Shown: piece after piece, positions 26,706 to 35,116 of the stretch
How positions within the stretch are numbered: position 1 is the first letter of the stretch
Layout: every line of letters begins with the position of its first letter
From: Chitinophagales bacterium
GTDB taxonomy: Bacteria; Bacteroidota; Bacteroidia; Chitinophagales; Chitinophagaceae
Assembly: GCA_017303455.1 (NCBI GenBank)
Contig: JAFLBM010000021.1
Location: forward strand, 1-64,000
Length of the DNA: 64,000 bases
Direction: 5' to 3'
The notes under the pieces: model-generated
Told to the model about the DNA's origin: nothing
The model's database searches: none
The model's input: the letters and a program-made list of their open reading frames with translations, nothing else
Program-made: the position numbers and the translations under genes

Positions 26706-28311
26706 TACTTACAGTTTCTTTAAGCTCCTTTTTGTGCGCCAGCATTAATAGTTCAAAAAGTATCATCACCGATAATTGCTCAAACCAATAGCCAACCAGC
26801 AGGCAACCACCGATAAAAAGGAGCAGGGGAAGACCGGCCCTTTTTTGGACAGCTATTTTGAAAAAGAACAGGAAATAGAAAAAAATAAAGGACAGGATAC
26901 CGGCTATGCCATATTCTGAGACTAACTGATCAGCAACAGAATCAGGGCTGTTGATAAGGGAATGCTTTTCGGCATCACTACTAAAATAACGCAGATGCAG
27001 TGCCAGGTGGTTAGAAAGAAAAGCAGGGTTTGTATAAGCGTATTGCTTTGGGTAGCCGCCAGCAATTTGCAGACCAGTGGCCCGGAAGGCAAGACGGGAG
27101 GAAAAATTCCCGATGCCTGTTCCTGTTAAGAGTTTCGCAGGATACTTTTTAAAATAGGCTATTGTTTGTTTTAAAGCAATCAATTTCCCCGGCTTTGATC
27201 TTGTTCCCGGTTTAACAGTATCGGTTTGTTTACTGCTGAGATTTTTTTCAGCAAAGGCAAGCAGTCGTTTTTGGAGTTGGGTTGTATCTTTTTTCCGCTG
27301 GTAAGGCTCGCTGTGAATATTGGCTTTGGGTAAGGCTGGTTTAGTAACAGCGGTAAGGCTGATGCTTTCTGCTGCTATGCTGTTCTCTTTTTTTATGACA
27401 GCAGCATTTTTAATAAAGGCAAGGCTGTCAAGATATTTTTTTGCGAATTCTTTTTTCGGATCAATTGTATATTTCCCTGGCAAAACCTGCATACCCGGTG
27501 CAGATTGCTTTTTGCTTCCAAATAGTTTGTTACCTGCATATTGATTATTCTGAGGGGAAATACGGCTAAGAAACAGGGCAGTAAAAGACAGGCAGATAAT
27601 AATGATACTTTTTTGATTGCGGTTACTCTGGAATATAAAAAGAAACAATAGTGTGGCCCCTAAAAGCAGGTTAATAAAATTACTCGCAGTCAGCAGCATG
27701 GCAATCATACTGACCAGCGCCAGCAACATTTTTTGACGGCTCAGAAACCAGATAACGGCTAATGAATGGATGATAGCGTTGGTTGTGGAAACATCAAAGC
27801 TGATACCGGTCAACCGGTCGCCGGTACTGATAAAATATTTCTGATACATTCCCTGGTAGGTATAAGGATTGATATCTCCTGCATCCCACATAATGTAAAG
27901 AAGCTGACCGGTGGTAATCACAATATTAAGAATGAAAAATACCGTAAGTGTACAATTCAGTTTTTCAATAGTGCTTGTCCGGGTAAAACTGCTGCTGATC
28001 AGTGATGCCCCGGTGCAAAGCAGCCAGAAGCCGGTACCGGCCAGTAAAATAACCAGGTAATTAAGGGAGATGCTATTCGCTGGCAACAGGAGATTAACTA
28101 CTGAAATAAGGATCAATGAAACATAAAACCAAATAAAGGATTGGCTCCGGTATTGCCTTCTCAGCAGTTCTTTTCTTTTGATGAAAAGGAATAGCAAGAT
28201 GCAGGCCGCTTTGATGATCAGTTTTACATTCAGCACCAGCACAAGGAACAGCAATAGCGGCCAGTCAATTTTATTTGCCCATTGTTTGATATCGTTTCTA
28301 TCTGGCTTCAC
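26692..28311 (-). CDS. Polytopic membrane protein, probable polysaccharide polymerase (Wzy-like)
   Basis: The 539-residue protein has roughly ten hydrophobic segments, with a large hydrophilic insertion of about 150 residues (about 250-400) rich in Lys, Ala and Thr. After it come 'GTGIGNFSSRLAFRATGL' and 'LVSEYGIAGILSFIFFY', the kind of Gly-rich and 'E(Y)GIxG' pattern found in O-antigen polymerases and ligases. Since the locus also has a Wzy_C-type protein at 22279, this one is the better candidate for the repeat-unit polymerase and the other for ligase. That division is inference. Wzy proteins are poorly conserved, so the family call is moderate. Confidence 0.7.
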   Translation of the reverse strand: MKPDRNDIKQWANKIDWPLLLFLVLVLNVKLIIKAACILLFLFIKRKELLRRQYRSQSFIWFYVSLILISVVNLLLPANSISLNYLVILLAGTGFWLLCTGASLISSSFTRTSTIEKLNCTLTVFFILNIVITTGQLLYIMWDAGDINPYTYQGMYQKYFISTGDRLTGISFDVSTTNAIIHSLAVIWFLSRQKMLLALVSMIAMLLTASNFINLLLGATLLFLFIFQSNRNQKSIIIICLSFTALFLSRISPQNNQYAGNKLFGSKKQSAPGMQVLPGKYTIDPKKEFAKKYLDSLAFIKNAAVIKKENSIAAESISLTAVTKPALPKANIHSEPYQRKKDTTQLQKRLLAFAEKNLSSKQTDTVKPGTRSKPGKLIALKQTIAYFKKYPAKLLTGTGIGNFSSRLAFRATGLQIAGGYPKQYAYTNPAFLSNHLALHLRYFSSDAEKHSLINSPDSVADQLVSEYGIAGILSFIFFYFLFFFKIAVQKRAGLPLLLFIGGCLLVGYWFEQLSVMILFELLMLAHKKELKETVSNEQE

Positions 28312-29189
28312 GCAACTGGTTCTTTGACATTTTTTACCACGTAGTCAAAAATTATTGTCCCGTCATCTGTATTTACTTCCCTGTATGAATTGAAACCAAA
28401 TTTTTGGATGAATTGTGTTTTAAATTCAACTGCTCTTTCCCGGAATGCCAGGTAATTTTTATCAGAAACAGGATAATGTTTTATAACGAACCCCGGCAGG
28501 AAGGCTGTTCTCAATCCATCCAGTTTTGCCCGCAGGAAAAAATCTTCATGTTCTCCTACTTTCAGGTCCACATCCCAGCCTCCGATTTTTTGGATACTGG
28601 CCGTGCGGCCAATAAAGAAATTATTTACCAGGTCGCAGGAACAGAACAAGGAATCTTCAGGTTGTTTATTACTTATTGCAAGAGTGCAGTTATTGTTTTC
28701 AACGACAAAATTTCCAATATGGGCTGATGCGAGCGGAATCTGATTAAAGTAACGCCATGCCAGTGTTGGGTTAAGTAATATGCGGACCAGTCTTTTTACA
28801 GTAGTACCTGAAGGAAGATTGTGAAATGTTCCTCCCCCTATATCGAGTTGCTGTTCTTCCATCGTTTTTAATGCTGCAGCCAGGTTTGTTTTATTATTCC
28901 AGGCAAAATCGTCATCAAAAAGCAGGAAGAAGGGTGTTTTTGTCTTTTCGAGCAAAGCATTCCTTCCTGCCGATAATCCTGAGTCAAAAGGAAGTGTATA
29001 GTATTGTATATCCAGGGAAGAGAACCTCCCGGTGATTTCTTTCTTATATGGGTATTTGCTGTCATCTGCGATCAATATGGATAACCTGCATCCGGCCTTT
29101 TCCAAAGAACAAAGCAGCCGGATCAAAGATCCTTTGCGTTCAAAGGTTTTGATCAGTAGGCAGATATTATCATTTCCTGTGCTAAGCAT
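28308..29189 (-). CDS. Glycosyltransferase resembling GT12 (beta-1,4-GalNAc transferase) family
   Basis: This 293-residue GT-A enzyme has an unusual motif set: 'LLIKTFERKGSLIRLLCSL' at the start, 'ILIADDSKYPY', 'LPFDSGLSAGRNALLEKTKT', then 'FLLFDDDFAW' and 'VGEHEDFFLRAKLDGLR'. From memory, animal beta-1,4-N-acetylgalactosaminyltransferases (GT12) show the same order: KTF-R, 'ADDS', 'PFGKG..AGRN', 'TKY', 'DDDF', and a late 'EH-DFF'. GalNAc transfer is therefore possible, though a divergent GT2 cannot be excluded. It overlaps the flippase gene by 8 bp and the polymerase gene by 4 bp. Confidence 0.82.
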   Translation of the reverse strand: MLSTGNDNICLLIKTFERKGSLIRLLCSLEKAGCRLSILIADDSKYPYKKEITGRFSSLDIQYYTLPFDSGLSAGRNALLEKTKTPFFLLFDDDFAWNNKTNLAAALKTMEEQQLDIGGGTFHNLPSGTTVKRLVRILLNPTLAWRYFNQIPLASAHIGNFVVENNNCTLAISNKQPEDSLFCSCDLVNNFFIGRTASIQKIGGWDVDLKVGEHEDFFLRAKLDGLRTAFLPGFVIKHYPVSDKNYLAFRERAVEFKTQFIQKFGFNSYREVNTDDGTIIFDYVVKNVKEPVA

Positions 29190-30630
29190 AATGCCTTTTT
29201 TGTTTCAATAAAAGAATTAATGCTGGTTTTATTTTATGAAGGGAAATGAGTTTCGAGAATATGCATAGCAGGAAATAAAGCGGGATGGAAAGCAAAACGG
29301 TTATCCAGGGACTGCTGGTTAATAGTTTTGCAATGACCAGCGCTGCAGATGCAGCAACCACTGCTTTAATGAAATGGAATATATCCGGTTGCACATTGTT
29401 CCGGCGGTTATGTCTCCGGAATAAAACAAGCTGAATGATAAAGCAGAATAAATAAGCAAGGGCTGCACCCATTGCTCCTGCAAAAGGGATAAGCAAGAGG
29501 TTTAGTACAATGTTTATTAACCCTGATATAACCGCTATCCTGAAAGTAGCGGCTAACTGACCTTTTGCAAAACAGATATTCCAGTAAAAATCAGTGGCAA
29601 ATTGTATTGGTATGCAAACAGCGAGCAGGATAAATACGAATTCATTACCAGCGCCATATTTATTATTCGTGATGAATTCCATTAGCGGTGTCCAGCAGCT
29701 GATCAGTAGTACCGGCAGGATAAGTGAGAGAACCATCTCTGTTCTGAATAATAAGCCCAGTTGCACCTGTTTTTTTGCGGTAAGGGCGGCAGGTTGTGCG
29801 AATAGTCTTGAAAAAATGGGGATCAGCAAAGGAGAGAGAATCAATAAGGGCAGACGGCATAGTTCAAAAACCCGGTAAGCAAAACTATATTCCGCAGTTA
29901 CCACTGCACTGGTGAGTAAGCCGAGAATGATCCAGTCGAACCTGGCCAAAACAATATTAAAGATCGTAACACCATATTGGGGCAGGGCTTCCCGGATCAG
30001 GGATCTGTACCGGCTCCAGTTAAAATAAACAGGCAGCAATATCTTCCTTTGGGTGCTAATCGTTATAATGATGGCTGTCAACAGTTCAATCACAGAAGCG
30101 ATAATAAATAGCCCGATAAGATATTGAATGGATAAAATATCGAAAGCCAGCAATACGATCAGCAAAACAACTTTTACAATATTTGAAGTGACCGAAATAA
30201 GGGCCAATGCCGCAAAAGATCTTGTTCCGTTAGCGATCTGCTTAAAAGGAGAAGCGAGAGAGGAGATCAGCTGGCTGATCAAAATGCCAGGTAAAAAAAC
30301 AAACAAAGGCCCTTTTAATGGGAAAAATAAATGCAGTAACAGTAATAGGGAGCCCGTAATGGCAGCCGTTATTAATACATGCAGCAGGTGAAGCCCGGCT
30401 GTTTCTCTTTTGTCATTACCGGTGGCTATTTTTTTTACAACGACCAGGTCGAGACCAAAACTCAGCAGGGCAATGATGATAGCGGAGCCAGCTAAAGACC
30501 AGCTCAGCTCCCCAAATATCTCCTTAGAAAGATAACGTGACGTAAGGTAAAAAATAGCAAGGTTGAGGGCATGATTCAACAGAACCTGGGCGGAGCTGGC
30601 AGAAAGGTCTCTGATCAATTTTCCCTGCAT
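29182..30630 (-). CDS. Wzx-type polysaccharide flippase
   Basis: A hydrophobic protein of about 482 residues with some 12-14 membrane segments. It has an N-terminal 'SSAQVLLNHALNLAIFYLTSRYL' typical of polysaccharide transport (MATE/MVF-like) flippases, and 'ALPQYGVTIFNIVLARFDWIILG' at the start of the second half. It would move undecaprenyl-linked repeat units across the inner membrane. I chose the ATG at 30630; a TTG at 30654 would add eight residues. It is the first gene of the minus-strand operon, which fits its role as the partner of the polymerase and ligase genes downstream. Confidence 0.88.
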   Translation of the reverse strand: MQGKLIRDLSASSAQVLLNHALNLAIFYLTSRYLSKEIFGELSWSLAGSAIIIALLSFGLDLVVVKKIATGNDKRETAGLHLLHVLITAAITGSLLLLLHLFFPLKGPLFVFLPGILISQLISSLASPFKQIANGTRSFAALALISVTSNIVKVVLLIVLLAFDILSIQYLIGLFIIASVIELLTAIIITISTQRKILLPVYFNWSRYRSLIREALPQYGVTIFNIVLARFDWIILGLLTSAVVTAEYSFAYRVFELCRLPLLILSPLLIPIFSRLFAQPAALTAKKQVQLGLLFRTEMVLSLILPVLLISCWTPLMEFITNNKYGAGNEFVFILLAVCIPIQFATDFYWNICFAKGQLAATFRIAVISGLINIVLNLLLIPFAGAMGAALAYLFCFIIQLVLFRRHNRRNNVQPDIFHFIKAVVAASAALVIAKLLTSSPWITVLLSIPLYFLLCIFSKLISLHKIKPALILLLKQKRHYA

Positions 30631-30662
30631 ATCCTTCCATATCGGTATTTTCAATTAACGGG

Positions 30663-30697
30663 TTGCTAATGAGTGTAGTTATAAGGTAATATATTTG
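30663..30697 (+). promoter_or_regulatory. Candidate Bacteroidota-type promoter for the epimerase gene
   Basis: A TATATTTG box at 30690-30697 matches the -7 consensus TAnnTTTG exactly, and a TTG at 30663-30665 could be the -33 element although the 24-nt spacer is long. A short palindrome (GGGACAGTCCC) follows at about 30700. Confidence 0.5.
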
Positions 30698-30761
30698 CAG
30701 GGACAGTCCCGCAACCCATCCCGGAAGAGTTCATGGTTATCTTGCGCCTGTCTTCATAAGT

Positions 30762-31742
30762 ATGAAACATTATGTCGTTACCGGGGGAGCCGGTTTTATT
30801 GGTAATAACCTCATCAGAACCCTGTTGCGGCAAGACCCGCTAATAAGGATCACCTGTATTGACGACTTCGACCCTTTTTATTCTCCTGATATCAAAAAGC
30901 TGAATATCCGTGACCTGAAGGAAAATCCGGGTTTCAGGCTGATCAGTAATGACCTGGCCAAGACCTCCGGCGCAGAATTATGCGACCTGGTCAGCGGACC
31001 CGTGGATGCGATTATTCACCTGGCAGCAAAAGCAGGTGTCAGGCCCAGCATTCAAAACCCCCTTGCTTACCAGCAGGCTAATGTGATCGGTTTGCAGAAT
31101 ATGCTCGACTTTGCCAAAGAAAAAAATATTAAACAATTTGTGTTTGCATCCAGCAGCAGTGTTTATGGAGTAAATGACCATTTTCCCTGGAAAGAAAATG
31201 AACAACTGATGCCCATCAGCCCCTATGCCAGTTCAAAACTATCGGGAGAGATGCTGGGACATGTGTACAGTAAATTATTTGGTATCCGGTTTTTAGCCCT
31301 GCGATTTTTTACGGTGTATGGCCCCGGGCAGCGTCCCGACCTGGCTATTCATAAATTTACCAAGGCTATTTTAAAAGGACAGCCCATTACCATGTATGGG
31401 GATGGCAGCACCAGCCGGGATTATACGTTTGTAAATGATACGGTGCAGGGAATTATTGGAGCGATGAGTTACACGAAATCTGATTTTGAGATCATCAACC
31501 TGGGCAATAATTATACAATCACTTTAAAACAACTCATTGCGGCGATTGAGGAATTGACCGGTAAAAAAGCAGTCATCGAACAATTACCCGATCAGCCGGG
31601 AGATGTGCCCAAGACATTTGCAGATATTTCAAAAGCAAAGGAACTGCTGGCATATAACCCGCAAACGCAATTACAAGAAGGGTTAAAAAAATTCTATGAA
31701 TGGTTTAGACTGCATGAAGAATTATTGCTGCAGGGATCATAG
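30762..31742 (+). CDS. NAD-dependent UDP-sugar epimerase (UDP-glucuronate 4-epimerase type)
   Basis: The 326-residue protein is an extended short-chain dehydrogenase. It has the NAD-binding 'TGGAGFIGNNL' at the N-terminus, 'HLAAKAGVRPSIQNP' in the middle, catalytic 'SSSSVYG' and 'YASSK' (Tyr-x3-Lys), and 'RFFTVYGPGQRPD' at the substrate site. The 'AGVR-SI-NP' and 'YGPGQRPD' pattern is characteristic of UDP-glucuronate 4-epimerases, which make UDP-galacturonate; UDP-glucose 4-epimerase or dehydratase activity is the alternative. It supplies a nucleotide sugar to the polysaccharide locus. Its end overlaps the convergent glycosyltransferase gene by 6 bp. Confidence 0.9.
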   Translation: MKHYVVTGGAGFIGNNLIRTLLRQDPLIRITCIDDFDPFYSPDIKKLNIRDLKENPGFRLISNDLAKTSGAELCDLVSGPVDAIIHLAAKAGVRPSIQNPLAYQQANVIGLQNMLDFAKEKNIKQFVFASSSSVYGVNDHFPWKENEQLMPISPYASSKLSGEMLGHVYSKLFGIRFLALRFFTVYGPGQRPDLAIHKFTKAILKGQPITMYGDGSTSRDYTFVNDTVQGIIGAMSYTKSDFEIINLGNNYTITLKQLIAAIEELTGKKAVIEQLPDQPGDVPKTFADISKAKELLAYNPQTQLQEGLKKFYEWFRLHEELLLQGS

Positions 31743-32705
31743 CACAATGTCTGTATTGTGTTTGATCTCTCTTTTACCGTTGAACACACGTCTTACATTG
31801 TACGTTTTCTTATTCTGCGATTCGTAATAAGTTCTCACATTGATATCCGCTACAATACCAATAGTGATGAGCTGAATGCCGCCCAGTAAAAAGATAAGAC
31901 CAAGAATGAGAATAGGTCTGTTCCAGATATCATGCCCCATTATTTTCCAGATCAAAAGATATAGATTGATCAGTGCGCCGATACCAAAGCTGATGAAACC
32001 CATGGTGCCGAACAAGTGCATCGGCTTTTGCATGTATTTACGCATAAAGACCATCAGCACCAGGTCGCTCATCACTTTAAAAGTCCGGTTAATGCCATAT
32101 TTACTTTTTCCATGAATACGGGCATGGTGTTTTACATCCACCTGGGTAATTTTTGCACCCTGCAGTTTGGCAAGAACAGGAATAAAACGATGCAGTTCAC
32201 CATATAATCCCAGCTCTTCGGCGATCTCTCTTTTAAAAACTTTCAGGGTGCAGCCATAGTCTTTGATATACACTCCTGTCATGCGGCGGATGAGTGCATT
32301 GGCGATCTTGCTGGGTATCTTCCGGAGAATAAATCCATCTTTGCGGTTCTTGCGGTTACCCGCCACCACATCCCAGTCTTCTTTGATCAGCAGTTCAAGC
32401 ATCGCAGGGATATCGGTCGGGTCATTTTGCAGATCACCATCCAGCAACGCCACATATTTGCCGCGGGAATGATCAATGCCGGCCATCATAGCCGTACTCT
32501 GGCCATAATTCTTCCTTAGTTCAACCAATACGGTTCTGTCATCCGCATGTTCCAGTATCTGTTGTTTGGTCTTATCGGATGATCCATCGTCCACCAGCAC
32601 CACTTCATAGTCAATTCCAGGAAGGGCCGTACGTACTGCTTCCAGCAGCGGTTGGATGTTTTCCTCTTCATTCATTACTGTAATGACAACTGATAATTCC
32701 CGCAT
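31737..32705 (-). CDS. Membrane-anchored GT2 glycosyltransferase (DPM1/ArnC type)
   Basis: A 322-residue GT-A enzyme: 'VVITVMNEEENIQPLLEAV', 'VVLVDDGSSDKT', 'LRKNYGQSTAMMAGIDHSRG', 'ALLDGDLQNDP', then two C-terminal membrane helices (about 230-255 and 265-290). The pattern is that of polyprenyl-phosphate sugar transferases such as dolichol-phosphate mannose synthase and ArnC, which make lipid-linked monosaccharides. In this context it may provide a polyprenyl-phosphate sugar for decoration of the polysaccharide or of lipid A. It is convergent with the epimerase gene. Confidence 0.92.
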   Translation of the reverse strand: MRELSVVITVMNEEENIQPLLEAVRTALPGIDYEVVLVDDGSSDKTKQQILEHADDRTVLVELRKNYGQSTAMMAGIDHSRGKYVALLDGDLQNDPTDIPAMLELLIKEDWDVVAGNRKNRKDGFILRKIPSKIANALIRRMTGVYIKDYGCTLKVFKREIAEELGLYGELHRFIPVLAKLQGAKITQVDVKHHARIHGKSKYGINRTFKVMSDLVLMVFMRKYMQKPMHLFGTMGFISFGIGALINLYLLIWKIMGHDIWNRPILILGLIFLLGGIQLITIGIVADINVRTYYESQNKKTYNVRRVFNGKREIKHNTDIVL

Positions 32706-32747
32706 GGCTTAAAATATTCCGGCAAAGGTACAGTTTATAAAGAAAGA

Positions 32748-32771
32748 AGGGTCTGCCTGCCGGCAAACCCT
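32748..32771 (-). terminator. Intrinsic terminator of the met operon
   Basis: On the minus strand, 25 bp past the hom stop, a 10-bp stem with one G-U pair closes a 4-nt GGCA loop and is followed by a TTCTTTCTTT tract. The stem core contains the CTGCCGGCAG-type palindrome also seen in aspS and in the riboswitch terminator. Confidence 0.85.
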
Positions 32772-32795
32772 CGTACACACAAAACTCAACTCGTT

Positions 32796-34055
32796 TTAAC
32801 CGGCTACCCCGGCCAGTTCAAGGCTCTTTTTTTTGAGTTTGCGTAGTTCCACATCCTCGATCACCGGGTCGGGAGTTAGTACCAGGGAAGTATTGCTTTC
32901 CTTCCACCAGGTACCGGTTTTCAGTTCTTCAAAGGCAATGACCCCGACCAGGTATTTCCGTTCTTCCTGGGCATGCCATTCTTCGATCCATTCAAATTTC
33001 TCTTTGGGGATCAATGCAAGATTATCGAAGCTCACAAAGACCCGCAGGAAAATATCATTGCTAAGTTCATGCGGGGTATGATGGTATAATTTTTTATACT
33101 CATAACGGTAATGATACCGCAGTGCCGCAATATCACTTAATACGGCCGAGGCGGTAGGGAAGCTGCCGGCACCTTTTCCATAGAAGAATTGCTTATCGGC
33201 AAAACCACTTTCGATCACCACACCATTGTATTCATTTTTCACAAAAGCCAGGTGTTCGTCATGATTTACAAACTGGGGTAATACGAAGGCAGCAACTTTC
33301 CCGTTCTGTAATTTTTTTGCCTGTGCCACTAATTTAATCTGTTGGTTTTTTGATCGGGCTACTGCCGCATCACCTGCCTGGATATTTTGTATTCCATTGA
33401 AAAGGATATTTTCCGGTCTTTCTACAATACCATAAGCATGATTCAGTAGTAAGGTCCACTTATTGACGGCGTCAAAGCCTTCCACATCCAGTTTGGGGTT
33501 GCTTTCAGCAAAACCCAATTGTTGCGCCAGCAATAATGCTTCTTTGAAATCCAACCCTTCCTCGAAGATTTTGGTTAAAATGAAATTGGTGGAACCGTTC
33601 ACGATGGCCCGGATGGAATGCAGCAGGTCATTATCATAATATTCTTCCAGGTTCCGGATCACTGGTATAGAGGCACAGGCTGCTGCTTCATACAATAAAG
33701 AACGGTCAGTTTCTTTTTGCAGCGCCAGTAATTCCGGTAAATGTTCGGCCAGCATTTTTTTACTGGCACTGACCACTTCCTTCCCGTTCCTCAATGCTGT
33801 TGCAACGATTTCAAAAGCTGCATCGGCATTGTCAATCACTTCCACGATCACATTGATGTCCCGGTCATTCAGGATATCGTTTTTATCAGTGGTAAATAAA
33901 GAGGCCGGTGCATTCCTTCTTTTGCCGGGATTTTTGATACAAACTTTTTTGATGCTTGCTTTCAGGGAGGGTGTTTGTTGTAAGACTTTGTAAAGGCCTT
34001 CGCCTACCACGCCAAATCCAAACAACCCGATCGTTAACTGTTTATGTGTTTCCAT
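32796..34055 (-). CDS. hom: Homoserine dehydrogenase
   Basis: The 419-residue enzyme reduces aspartate semialdehyde to homoserine with NAD(P)H. The N-terminal nucleotide-binding loop is 'GLFGFGVVGEGLY'. 'VSASKKML' contains the conserved Lys region, 'AAACASIPVIRNLEEY' and 'IVNGSTNFIL' belong to the catalytic domain, and 'GFAESNPKLDVEGFDAVNKW' carries the acidic residues that hold homoserine. A divergent C-terminal extension replaces a canonical ACT domain. It starts 1 bp after the metX stop, so it is the third gene of the metY-metX-hom operon and is expected to be repressed by SAM through the riboswitch at 36.7 kb. Confidence 0.95.
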   Translation of the reverse strand: METHKQLTIGLFGFGVVGEGLYKVLQQTPSLKASIKKVCIKNPGKRRNAPASLFTTDKNDILNDRDINVIVEVIDNADAAFEIVATALRNGKEVVSASKKMLAEHLPELLALQKETDRSLLYEAAACASIPVIRNLEEYYDNDLLHSIRAIVNGSTNFILTKIFEEGLDFKEALLLAQQLGFAESNPKLDVEGFDAVNKWTLLLNHAYGIVERPENILFNGIQNIQAGDAAVARSKNQQIKLVAQAKKLQNGKVAAFVLPQFVNHDEHLAFVKNEYNGVVIESGFADKQFFYGKGAGSFPTASAVLSDIAALRYHYRYEYKKLYHHTPHELSNDIFLRVFVSFDNLALIPKEKFEWIEEWHAQEERKYLVGVIAFEELKTGTWWKESNTSLVLTPDPVIEDVELRKLKKKSLELAGVAG

Positions 34056-34056
34056 G

Positions 34057-35115
34057 TTATTGATTCACTACTTTTAAATGATGTGATGATTTTTCTTCGA
34101 TAAAATGCTTTAATGCGGTCTCTATTTTTTCATATTCCAGTAAAAAGCCATCATGCCCAAAATCGCTGGCAATGCTCAGTAACTGGGCACCGGGAATGGT
34201 TTTTTGCAGGTATTCCTGTTCGCTGATAGGATAAAGCATATCTGATACAATACCGATGACCAGTGTTCTTGCTTTGACCTGTTGCAACGCTTTTTCAGCT
34301 CCGTTCCTGTTGCGCCCCACATCATGGCTGTCCATACTCTGGCTGAGGCGGTAATAACTGATCACATTAAAACGGTTCACCAGTTTCAAACCCTGGTAAC
34401 GTTGATAGTTGTCGGCAGCGTAGACAGTCTCTTTGGATAATTCAACAAAAGCTTTGTCTCTTGGTTGAGTTATATCATAACCGTTATAATGCCGATAGGA
34501 TAATAAAGCAATGGAACGGGCGGCTGCCAATCCCCTTTGCCCGGCATCTGGTTTTTGTTCCAGCCAGGTCTCATCTGCTTCGATTGCTAACCGCTGCGAA
34601 GCATTGAAAGCAATGGCCCAGGGCGATAAAGCTGCGTTGGTAGCAATAGGAACGATATGCTCAAACAATTCCGGTTCTTCAATGGACCATTCCAATAATT
34701 GCATACCACCGGTGCTGCCGCCTAAACCAATAAAAACCTTTTTGATCCCCAAATGATCCTTCAATTGCTGGTAAGCTTTTATCATATCCCTGATGGTGAA
34801 GACGGGAAACTGGTGATAATAAGGCTGTCCCGTTTCGGGATTGATTGATAAAGGCGAAATACTTCCGTAAGGGCTGCCGGGTTTATTCACGCAGATGATA
34901 AAATACTTTGCCGGGTCAAAGAACTTTGCTTCACCAACTAAACCGGGCCACCACTCCAGCGGGTTGCTGTTAGCCGTTAACGCATGAAAGATCCATACCA
35001 CATTATTTTTTGCAGTATTTAATTTTCCATGCGTGGTATAAGCCAGGTGATAACCCGGAAGGGTTACACCTGACTCTAATGTGAAGGGTTTTGTATAGTT
35101 AAATACAGTCGTCAT
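34057..35115 (-). CDS. metX: Homoserine O-acyltransferase (acetyl-type, MetX)
   Basis: An alpha/beta hydrolase-fold acyltransferase of 352 residues: 'IFHALTANSNPLEWWPGLVG' at the oxyanion region, nucleophile 'GLGGSTGGMQLLEW', 'MDSHDVGRNRNG' and a C-terminal 'DFGHDGFLLEYE' with the catalytic His. It activates homoserine for sulfhydrylation. The family contains both acetyl- and succinyl-specific members; acetyl is the usual call next to a MetY. It lies 1 bp from both metY and hom, consistent with a single transcript. Confidence 0.94.
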   Translation of the reverse strand: MTTVFNYTKPFTLESGVTLPGYHLAYTTHGKLNTAKNNVVWIFHALTANSNPLEWWPGLVGEAKFFDPAKYFIICVNKPGSPYGSISPLSINPETGQPYYHQFPVFTIRDMIKAYQQLKDHLGIKKVFIGLGGSTGGMQLLEWSIEEPELFEHIVPIATNAALSPWAIAFNASQRLAIEADETWLEQKPDAGQRGLAAARSIALLSYRHYNGYDITQPRDKAFVELSKETVYAADNYQRYQGLKLVNRFNVISYYRLSQSMDSHDVGRNRNGAEKALQQVKARTLVIGIVSDMLYPISEQEYLQKTIPGAQLLSIASDFGHDGFLLEYEKIETALKHFIEEKSSHHLKVVNQ

Positions 35116-35116
35116 T

